Source: Nocardia carnea (GTDB taxonomy: Bacteria > Actinomycetota > Actinomycetes > Mycobacteriales > Mycobacteriaceae). From it: a DNA stretch of 44,166 nt. This document shows, one piece after another, positions 38,081-44,166 of this stretch (its first letter is position 1; each line of letters begins with the position of its first letter). Both the position numbers and the translations under genes were made by a program. The stretch covers positions 1 through 44,166 of the forward strand of contig NZ_JARWNW010000234.1 of NCBI RefSeq assembly GCF_029868325.1. The letters are read 5' to 3'. The notes beneath the pieces were generated by a model, which ran no database searches, was not told the DNA's origin, and was given only the letters and a program-made list of their open reading frames with translations.

Positions 38081-38527
38081 TCAGGAGGCCGCGTGCCGAC
38101 GTTCGGCTTCGCGTTCCACCGCGGTGGTCATCCCGGGGAAACCGCGCCGGAAACCACGGCCGAACAGGAGGCCCACCAGCGGCGCCAGCCACCCGGCGAG
38201 TTCGAAATGCGATTCGTAGCGGGTGCGGTTGTCGCCGAGGGGGGTCAGGGTGTGGGAGCGGTTGCTGCGTAGCGCGCCGAGCGGGAGCGGTTTCATGGAG
38301 TAGCCGAACTCCCGGCCCGGCGTGACGGTGTGGATGAATTCGCGCATGGGGATCGGCAGCGGCATCAGCTGTTGGACCCGCATATCGATCGGCGCGCCGA
38401 CGGTCAGGTCCGCGCGGCAGCGACTGATGAAGGGATTCCAGTCGCTGTACCGGTCGAAATCGGTGAGGACCGACCACACCACGTCGGCGGGGGCGTCCAC
38501 TTCGACCACATCGTCCACAACAAGCAC
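38081..38527 (-). CDS. SRPBCC family protein
   Basis: A 148-residue START/Bet v1-like (SRPBCC) protein, a fold with a deep pocket for lipids, polyketides or other hydrophobic ligands. Typical features are VDAPADVVWSVLTDFDRYSDWNPFI at the start, SHTLTPLGDNRTRYESHFEL in the middle and a C-terminal helix ending FPGMTTAVEREAE. GTG 38527 is 6 nt from TAGTTT (minus strand, plus-strand positions 38534-38539), so it may be leaderless; GTG 38518 would remove three residues. It lies 9 nt after the PLA2-like gene and could handle its lipid product (inference). Confidence 0.9.
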   Translation of the reverse strand: MLVVDDVVEVDAPADVVWSVLTDFDRYSDWNPFISRCRADLTVGAPIDMRVQQLMPLPIPMREFIHTVTPGREFGYSMKPLPLGALRSNRSHTLTPLGDNRTRYESHFELAGWLAPLVGLLFGRGFRRGFPGMTTAVEREAERRHAAS

Positions 38528-38533
38528 GCCCCC

Positions 38534-38539
38534 AAACTA
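38534..38539 (-). promoter_or_regulatory. -10 box of the SRPBCC gene, overlapping the PLA2-like gene stop
   Basis: TAGTTT on the minus strand, 6 nt before GTG 38527. Its TAG is also the stop codon of the PLA2-like gene. Confidence 0.4.
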
Positions 38540-39481
38540 GAACGTGTTATAGGCGGGGTCAACCGGGGCCTGACTCTGCCGGGCAGGAGACTTCCCGGGC
38601 ACCGGGAGCCGCGGTAGCTGCGGCAGCGGGACGGGCTCCACCGGCAGCCGGATCAGGCCGGGCAGCGCAAACCGTGGGCGGCGGCGGGCGGCCCGGGCCG
38701 ACGCCACGATATGGCCGGGCCGCGCCGGTAGACCGCGATGACCGCCGGTGCCGACGACCGCCGGGCGGCGGATCCGTCGATGCAGCCGCCGCACACCCAG
38801 GACCAGCCCGGCGACCGCCGTCAGCCCGAACGTGACCAGCCGCAGCAGCCACGGCTGGGTCGGATGCTCGGTCGCGGCCTGGGTCGCCGCCTGCGTGAAG
38901 GTTTCCACCACCGGCACCCCGTAGTGCTGGCGGCGTGAGTTCAGCTCCACCGCGGTCGCCGCAACCGAGGCCAGGGTTTCGCAGCGGGTCCGCACCATCG
39001 GCTCGCCGTGCGCATCGCAGGCCTGGTGCAGCCGCACACCCAGGGTGCGGTCCAGCTCCTGCCGGGCCCACGGGCCGAGCGGGGCGCCGACGCTGTCGGC
39101 GTAGCGGAGCAGGTCGTAACCCAGGTCGTGGGCCATACAGGCGGTATCGAACTCCGGCGGCAGTTCGACCGGTGACGAACAGTCGCCGTCGGGTGCCACG
39201 AGCACGCCCTGGCGCAGGACGGGGTCGTAGCCGGAATAGGTCGCGAAGTCGCGCGGTATGGCCGCCGTGGCAGCCTTACCCGGATCACCCGAAGTGAGTC
39301 CCACCACCGCGAGTCCGGTGGGGCCTGTGATCGAACCGTCGAAACCGACGGCGTCGGAGGCGGGAGCGGATACCGCCGTCAGCGCCAGACTGAGCAGGGC
39401 GGCGCCGGCGAGCGCAGGTGGCGATATCCGCCGCAACCGGCGCCGTTTCCGGCGCCGGTGATCGTCACTGGGTGAAGCCAT
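38537..39481 (-). CDS. exported phospholipase A2-like protein A
   Basis: A 314-residue protein with an Arg-rich head and a membrane helix/signal (about 22-42). The core of about 70-200 resembles prokaryotic phospholipase A2: C101 in DCSSP, then the active-site segment FDTACMAHDLGYDLLRYA with H118-D119, then C155 and C167. A second membrane helix lies near 211-232, then a basic, Pro-rich tail. PLA2 enzymes cut the sn-2 ester of phospholipids with a His-Asp pair. The calcium loop is not obvious, so activity is unproven. It is paralogous to 41375-42127 with the same cysteine spacing (14, 40, 12). ATG 39481 has AAGGTG upstream, which may instead be a -10 box (TAAGGT). Confidence 0.8.
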   Translation of the reverse strand: MASPSDDHRRRKRRRLRRISPPALAGAALLSLALTAVSAPASDAVGFDGSITGPTGLAVVGLTSGDPGKAATAAIPRDFATYSGYDPVLRQGVLVAPDGDCSSPVELPPEFDTACMAHDLGYDLLRYADSVGAPLGPWARQELDRTLGVRLHQACDAHGEPMVRTRCETLASVAATAVELNSRRQHYGVPVVETFTQAATQAATEHPTQPWLLRLVTFGLTAVAGLVLGVRRLHRRIRRPAVVGTGGHRGLPARPGHIVASARAARRRPRFALPGLIRLPVEPVPLPQLPRLPVPGKSPARQSQAPVDPAYNTF

Positions 39482-39605
39482 GGTGGGACACCTTAAGGGC
39501 AGAACCTGTGCGTTTCCGAACGGCACCGTAGGCGGTACGGGCCGGTGCGGGCGCGGTGGCGCGCCCGCATCCGGCGGGCAAACCCGCGCGCACCGCTGTC
39601 CGCCG

Positions 39606-41378
39606 CTATCCGCAGCCCGTGAGAGCGGTGCCCTGATCCACGCCGTAGCGGTGACCGTGACCGGGTGGCGCGGACAGGGCGCCCAGCAGGTCGGCGGTGG
39701 TCTGGACGAAACTCACCACCGGCAGCCAGCCAGGGGCCGGAGCGTCGCGACGAGCGCCGGTGAGATCCGGCGGCCGCCACAGCAGGCCGGGTGACCAGTG
39801 CACGACCGGGTCGGAGGTATTGGCCAGGATCGCCGTCCGAGCGCCCGGCTCCCGGCCGCCGCCGCCCGGCATACCCGACCACAGCACCGAACACGCCCGG
39901 CGGTTCTGTTCGGCCGCCCCGGCGAACACCGCGCTACCGCCGAGCGCGCCGAGGCTCTGCCCGTAGAGGTGCAGCCTAGGCGGGTCCGGCAAAGTCGCGG
40001 CATGCTCTTCGATAGCTGTGAAGAGCGCGCGCGCCGACGCCGCGGCCGAATCCCGGCCCAGCACGAACGTCGCCCAGCTCGGCAGGTGGGAATACTGCAA
40101 CGCCGTCACGGCGAAATCCGCACCGAACCGTTCCCCGAATCCGCGCAGGGCTCGCGCGTCCACCCACCCCGAACCGGTGGGCACGGCCACCACCAGATGC
40201 GAGCGGTCGAATCCGCCGGCCCGATCGAGTTCCCGGACCGCCAGTTCGGCTCGCGACGCCAGATCGGGCGCCGACCGCAATCCGACATACACCCGCACGG
40301 CACCGGCCGGGCCGTTCGTCACGAACCGCTGCCCCTCACGACCCAGCGAGTCCCAGCTCACCAGGGACTCGGCGCTACCGGATCGGGTCATCGCCACCGG
40401 CTGCACGAGGCCGGAATCGGTGCCACCGCCACCGGCCGCGGCGACCCCCGGAATCCCGAAGAAGGCCACCGGCAGCGTCGCGACCAGCGCCGTCGCCAAC
40501 CCCCGCGACCACCCGATCCGCCGTAGCAACCGGCCGGTCCCGGAACCCACGGCAACCAGGACGACGGTGACCACCAGCGACCCGGCAGCCCAGAAGGCCC
40601 AGTACTCCGGTCCGATGCGCGCGACCCCCATGGCGTCGCGCAGGGTGTTCTGCCACGCCGCCGCATGAACCAGCGCGGTCACCACACCGACGACGGCGGA
40701 CGCGAGCACCAGATGCCGTACGGTTGGCACACCGGCGAAGCCATCCGGAACCGACCGGCGCAGGCGCCCGGTGGCTATGCCCCGGTATCTACGGATGAGC
40801 ATGCCCAGGCGCCGGTCGGTGAGCTTGCCCGATGGTAGATCGGTGGTGTGATTGCCCTGCGCTCCGGTTGCGCCGGTGGTCATGGGCGCCGAGGGTGGTC
40901 GGCCGTTGTGGCCCCGGCGGACCGGGTCGGCTGTCTGCTCGCCGGGCAAGCCTGAGGCCCGACTGCCGACGGTGCTCGAACGGCCCCGGCGTGGGAGGTG
41001 TCGCCCCGGGTCGTTGCGCCGGCGGCGGGAGAGGATCGGGTTGGCGCGCCGGCAGCGGGAGAAGAGGGACCCGGCGAGTTGCGCGATGCCCAGCAGGGCG
41101 ATGACCAGCACGGAGGTGAGTAGGGCCTGGGCGGCGGCGGAGCGGGGGAGCAGGCCGGGGGCCAGCGACAGGATCGTGCCCAGCGCCACCGCGAGGGTGA
41201 CACCTACCGGGAAACCGCGGCGTGCCAGGCGGCGAAGATCACCGGGTGCGTTCGTATCGGATGTCGCCGGGCGGAGCGGGGGAGCCGCTACCGCGGTACC
41301 GGTTCGGTCGAGCGGCCGTAGGAGAAGGGGTGCCGGCGACCAGAGGGGCTGGGCCGCGGCCGGGGTGATGTGTTTCAT
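39606..41378 (-). CDS. membrane-anchored alpha/beta hydrolase (Abhydrolase_9-like)
   Basis: A 590-residue protein of the actinobacterial membrane alpha/beta-hydrolase family (N-terminal membrane domain plus Abhydrolase_9 catalytic domain). Hydrophobic segments lie at about 56-75, 84-106, 222-242, 258-278 and 293-313; LAPGLLPRS after the first is typical of the family. The catalytic part has NGPAGAVRVYVGL at 355-367, ELDRAGGFDRSHLVV, the nucleophile S475 in YGQSLGALGG, and GHGHRYG near the end (H574/H576). An Arg/Ser-rich linker of about 110 residues (110-220) between the membrane pairs is unusually long. ATG 41378 has AGGAG five nt upstream and overlaps the upstream PLA2-like gene stop (ATGA). 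Confidence 0.85.
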   Translation of the reverse strand: MKHITPAAAQPLWSPAPLLLRPLDRTGTAVAAPPLRPATSDTNAPGDLRRLARRGFPVGVTLAVALGTILSLAPGLLPRSAAAQALLTSVLVIALLGIAQLAGSLFSRCRRANPILSRRRRNDPGRHLPRRGRSSTVGSRASGLPGEQTADPVRRGHNGRPPSAPMTTGATGAQGNHTTDLPSGKLTDRRLGMLIRRYRGIATGRLRRSVPDGFAGVPTVRHLVLASAVVGVVTALVHAAAWQNTLRDAMGVARIGPEYWAFWAAGSLVVTVVLVAVGSGTGRLLRRIGWSRGLATALVATLPVAFFGIPGVAAAGGGGTDSGLVQPVAMTRSGSAESLVSWDSLGREGQRFVTNGPAGAVRVYVGLRSAPDLASRAELAVRELDRAGGFDRSHLVVAVPTGSGWVDARALRGFGERFGADFAVTALQYSHLPSWATFVLGRDSAAASARALFTAIEEHAATLPDPPRLHLYGQSLGALGGSAVFAGAAEQNRRACSVLWSGMPGGGGREPGARTAILANTSDPVVHWSPGLLWRPPDLTGARRDAPAPGWLPVVSFVQTTADLLGALSAPPGHGHRYGVDQGTALTGCG

Positions 41379-42127
41379 GCGAACTCCTGCCGGAACGGGA
41401 TCACCGGGAACGCGGCGCGCGGGGAAATGGCCGGCGATGTGCGGCCGCGTAACGCCGGGCGGCCGAACCGGCCACCCGCGCAACTACGCCAGGTCAGCAA
41501 CGCCGCGAGCGCGGTGAGTACCAGCGTCAGCACACGCGGCAGCCAGGCCGCGGCCGTCTCGGCGAACGAAAAATGTTCGACCACCGGCACCCCGTAGCCC
41601 TGCCGCCGCGAATTGAGGTCGACCGCCGTCGCGGCGATCCCGGCCAGGGTGGTGCAGCTGGTGCGGGCCATCGGGTCCTGGCGGTGCCGGCACGCCGACA
41701 GCATTCGGTCGGCGAGGGCGCGATCGAGGTCGCGCCGGGCCCACCCGCCGAGCGGGTGACCGCTGTGCTGGGCGTAGCGCAGCAGGTCGTATCCGAGGTC
41801 GTGTGCCTTGCAGGCGGTGTCGAACTCCGCGGGCAGCGGAACCGGTGACGAGCACGATCCCTGTGGGGCGACCAGGATTCCGTCGACCACCGCCGGGCGG
41901 TATCCGGTGACGGCGCCGAAATCGCCGGGAAGCTGCGGTGCGGCAGCGGTATCGGTCAATGCGCGGACAGCGACCGCGGCCGGGGTGGTGTCGGCCGCCG
42001 GTCCGGCGGCGTCGGCCGTGGGGACCGCGAGCAGCGATGCCGCCGCGGCGATCCCCGCGACGGCGAGCGCGGCGGGCCGGCGGCGCACCGAGGCCGGGCG
42101 GTGCGCGGCAGAGTTCGAGACAACCAT
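41375..42127 (-). CDS. exported phospholipase A2-like protein B
   Basis: A 250-residue paralogue of protein A. It has a signal or membrane helix (about 18-40), then PQGSCSSPVPLP, FDTACKAHDLGYDLLRYA with H109-D110, and LNSRRQGYGVPVVE. The cysteines C92, C106, C146 and C158 keep exactly the spacing of protein A (14, 40, 12). A second helix spans about 195-212, followed by a short basic tail. The PLA2 active-site signature is intact, calcium ligands unclear. Its stop overlaps the start of the hydrolase gene, so these two are one operon. ATG 42127 is 7 nt after a TACCGT box (minus strand), which suggests a leaderless mRNA. Confidence 0.8.
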   Translation of the reverse strand: MVVSNSAAHRPASVRRRPAALAVAGIAAAASLLAVPTADAAGPAADTTPAAVAVRALTDTAAAPQLPGDFGAVTGYRPAVVDGILVAPQGSCSSPVPLPAEFDTACKAHDLGYDLLRYAQHSGHPLGGWARRDLDRALADRMLSACRHRQDPMARTSCTTLAGIAATAVDLNSRRQGYGVPVVEHFSFAETAAAWLPRVLTLVLTALAALLTWRSCAGGRFGRPALRGRTSPAISPRAAFPVIPFRQEFA

Positions 42128-42134
42128 GGTCGTG

Positions 42135-42140
42135 ACGGTA
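42135..42140 (-). promoter_or_regulatory. -10 box of the PLA2-like B / hydrolase operon
   Basis: TACCGT on the minus strand (TANNNT), 7 nt before ATG 42127, with no ribosome site: a leaderless promoter. Confidence 0.45.
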
Positions 42141-42279
42141 TGAATCGATAACGGTCGCGGCCGTCCCGCTCAGGAGCGGTTCCGGGCCCGCCCCGGGCGG
42201 TGAGGGCCGGGGTGGTCTACCCCGGGTGTACGGGTCCGATTTCACCCCACGGTATGAGGTGGATCCGGGTGGCGGTTCG

Positions 42280-42285
42280 TAATGT
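42280..42285 (+). promoter_or_regulatory. -10 box of the histidine kinase gene
   Basis: TAATGT (TANNNT), 7 nt before ATG 42293 and no ribosome site: a leaderless promoter, divergent from the PLA2-like B promoter. Confidence 0.45.
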
Positions 42286-42292
42286 CGGTGCC

Positions 42293-43537
42293 ATGATGGA
42301 GATCGGCGCCGGGCAGCCGGCAGCGAAGTCACTGCCTCTCCGGAGCAGGCTCGCCCGCCTCGGACCCCGGTGGTGGGTGGATGCAGGCACGGTCTTCGTG
42401 GTGCTGGTGTTGTTCTCGGTGGCCTGGCCCACCCTGCACCTGACCCATGACGTGCCGTGGTCGATCGCCCCGCTCATCGCGGCGTTCGCCGCCCTGCCGG
42501 TACTGCTGATCCGGCGCAACGCGGCGCTGGGCTGGGCCGTCTCCGCCGGTTCGGCGTTGTTCATCGCGCTGGCCGTACCGAACGAGCCAGGTGAAGCCCT
42601 GCCCTTCCAGGTGGTGCATATCGTCGCCCTGTACTTCCTGGTCTTCGGGGTGGCGTTGCGGTCGCCGCCGCCGCTGGTGGCGGTGGTGTGGGCGGCGACA
42701 TCGCTGCTGCTGGGCGCGGCGCTCTCGGAGGAGGGGGTCGGCGCCGATCCGTGGGCCTGGCCGGTTTCCCTGGCCGCGACCGTGTTCGTCGCGGTACTGC
42801 TGCGGTCGCTGATCCGTTCACGTTCCGAGCTGAACCGGCAGACCGAAGTCAGTGAACTCGAACGCGCGCGGCGCACCATCCTCGAGGAGAAAGCGCGGAT
42901 CGCCCGCGATCTGCACGATGTGGTAGCGCACCATATGTCGCTGGTGGTCGTGCAGGCGCAGACAGCCCCGTACCGCGTGACCGGTGTGAACGACGCCGCG
43001 CGGGCCGAATTCGAATCGATCGGCGCCACCGCGCGGGAGGCGCTCAACGAGATCCGCGGCCTGCTCGGTGTATTGCGCAGCGACGGTCAGCTCGCCGAAC
43101 ACACCCCGCAGCCCACCGCCGTGGACTTGGAAGCGTTGTTCCAGTCCGCCACCCGGGCCGGGGTGGATCTCACCTGGTCGGTCGAGGGCCCGCTCGCGGC
43201 GATACCCGACACCGTGGGCTCCGCGCTGTACCGGATCGTGCAGGAATCGCTGGCCAATGCCGGCCGGCACGCCCCCGGCGCCCCGGTCCGGATCGGAATC
43301 GACTGCGCCGAAACCGTCACCCTCACCGTCGTCAACGGTCCGGGCACCGGTCCGTCGGCCGCCGGCACCGGCGGGCACGGAATTCCCGGCATGCAGGCAC
43401 GAGCCCTGGCGGTCGGCGGACGGCTGACGGCGGAACCGACGGCCGACGGCGGATTCCGGGTCAGTGCGCTGCTACCCCGCACCGTCGCGATGGACCTGTC
43501 CACGCCGGCCATCGCCCAACCCGGCACACCCGCCTGA
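42293..43537 (+). CDS. sensor histidine kinase (NarL-partner type, HisKA_3)
   Basis: A 414-residue membrane sensor kinase. Four to five helices (about 30-45, 58-74, 82-95, 107-121, 128-142, 158-172) form the sensor with little extracellular sequence. They are followed by a HisKA_3 dimerisation domain with the phospho-accepting H208 in ARDLHDVVAHHMS. The ATPase domain follows, with N-box ESLANAGRHA and G-box GTGGHGIPGMQ. ATG 42293 is used because a -10 box lies 7 nt upstream; ATG 42296 is next to it. Kinases of this type are usually followed at once by a NarL-type response regulator. None is recognisable in the 630 nt left in the window. Confidence 0.9.
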   Translation: MMEIGAGQPAAKSLPLRSRLARLGPRWWVDAGTVFVVLVLFSVAWPTLHLTHDVPWSIAPLIAAFAALPVLLIRRNAALGWAVSAGSALFIALAVPNEPGEALPFQVVHIVALYFLVFGVALRSPPPLVAVVWAATSLLLGAALSEEGVGADPWAWPVSLAATVFVAVLLRSLIRSRSELNRQTEVSELERARRTILEEKARIARDLHDVVAHHMSLVVVQAQTAPYRVTGVNDAARAEFESIGATAREALNEIRGLLGVLRSDGQLAEHTPQPTAVDLEALFQSATRAGVDLTWSVEGPLAAIPDTVGSALYRIVQESLANAGRHAPGAPVRIGIDCAETVTLTVVNGPGTGPSAAGTGGHGIPGMQARALAVGGRLTAEPTADGGFRVSALLPRTVAMDLSTPAIAQPGTPA

Positions 43538-44039
43538 TCCGATCCAGGTGGGTTCGCCCTGGCCGAGCCGTTCGGTGGTTTCCGGCAGCGCGGTGCCCGC
43601 CCGGCGTAGACGTGGCGCTGCGGCTATCACACCAGCGCACAACGTCTCGAATGGCCCGGAAACCCCGTGCTGTCAACAGATCACCGAATATCCGCCGGCG
43701 TGCCCCACGCCGTCCGAACCCGGCCAAGGCATTGACGGCAACCGAATTGCCCTCGTCGATCCTTCGATCGGGCGTGCGTGCCGTTTCCGGCGGTGTGGTT
43801 CCGATAGCAGGCACGCGGCCTGTCTCGGAACTGGACCGTCCGGGCAGAGGCCGAACCGGTGCGATACTCCGCACCGGTTGCCAGAGCGTTCGTGGCCGAC
43901 TTCGCCGGACCAGATGCTCCCTCCTGGCCTTGTTGTGGCCCACCCCACAGGTTCGGGGCCCGTCTCGTTCTGGAGCGACGGAGCGGGGGAGCGAAGCGGA
44001 GGAGTGAAGAACGAGACCTCCAGGGCCCCGAACCCGGGG

Positions 44040-44055
<16 letters not shown>
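43538..44055. other. non-coding stretch after the kinase gene
   Basis: About 520 nt with open frames on both strands but no family match and no response regulator. It contains the large inverted repeat at 43950-44034 and purine-rich GGAGCG-type short repeats within its loop. Confidence 0.4.
43950..44034. repeat. large inverted repeat
   Basis: GGTTCGGGGCCC + GTCTCGTTCT (43950-43971) is mirrored as AGAACGAGAC + GGGCCCCGAACC (44008-44017, 44023-44034), with five extra bases in the right arm. The 36-nt loop is built from GGAGCG-like units. It could be a mobile repeat or terminator, or a fold-back assembly artefact next to the poor end sequence. Confidence 0.6.

Positions 44056-44166
<111 letters not shown>

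Overview
The window is high-GC DNA from a mycolate-type actinomycete, most likely Nocardia or a close relative. The evidence is an Lsr2-type nucleoid protein, an Mmr-like SMR pump, actinobacterial ligA, mnmA and gatCA genes in a neighbourhood resembling mycobacteria, frequent GTG starts, ATGA/GTGA start-stop overlaps, and several promoters with a TANNNT box 6-8 nt from the start codon (leaderless style). The genus is inferred; no rRNA or tRNA gene is present to confirm it.

Positions 1-26,880 are accessory and catabolic. First comes a small catabolic operon (unidentified partial gene, SDR, alpha/beta hydrolase, HpcH/HpaI aldolase) closed by a strong hairpin. Next is a translationally coupled APC permease / broken ORF / YjbR / SMR-pump group, then an lsr2 paralogue. 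A TetR-regulated DHA2 exporter with a long carboxypeptidase-regulatory-like tail follows, with two operator palindromes upstream. A quinone oxidoreductase pseudogene, an NTF2-like protein and a TetR relic lead to an fdhF/fdhD pair and a LuxR regulator. From 14.1 to 18.3 kb lies a graveyard: MBL-fold, MFS, HxlR, ISL3 transposase and Baeyer-Villiger monooxygenase relics, all with frameshifts or stops. From 18.4 to 25.8 kb is an intact module on the minus strand: CocE-type lipoprotein hydrolase, MHS-family permease, SDR, crotonase-fold enzyme and acyl-CoA ligase, with a divergent TetR regulator. GGGTAC/AGTACCC operator-like repeats lie at both promoters. The module reads as outside ester/amide hydrolysis, uptake, CoA activation and beta-oxidation-like breakdown.

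Positions 26,880-37,580 are conserved core: cysteine desulfurase, mnmA, a MetE C-terminal-like protein, ligA, an uncharacterised AAA ATPase, two small membrane proteins, an ACT-domain protein and gatC-gatA.

Positions 37,580-43,540 hold an 18.5-copy hexanucleotide repeat, an SRPBCC protein, and a striking locus: two paralogous phospholipase-A2-like exported proteins with identical cysteine spacing flank a membrane-anchored alpha/beta hydrolase. A divergent NarL-type histidine kinase has no response regulator beside it. The last 100 or so bases are poly-G-rich and look like sequencing or assembly artefact.
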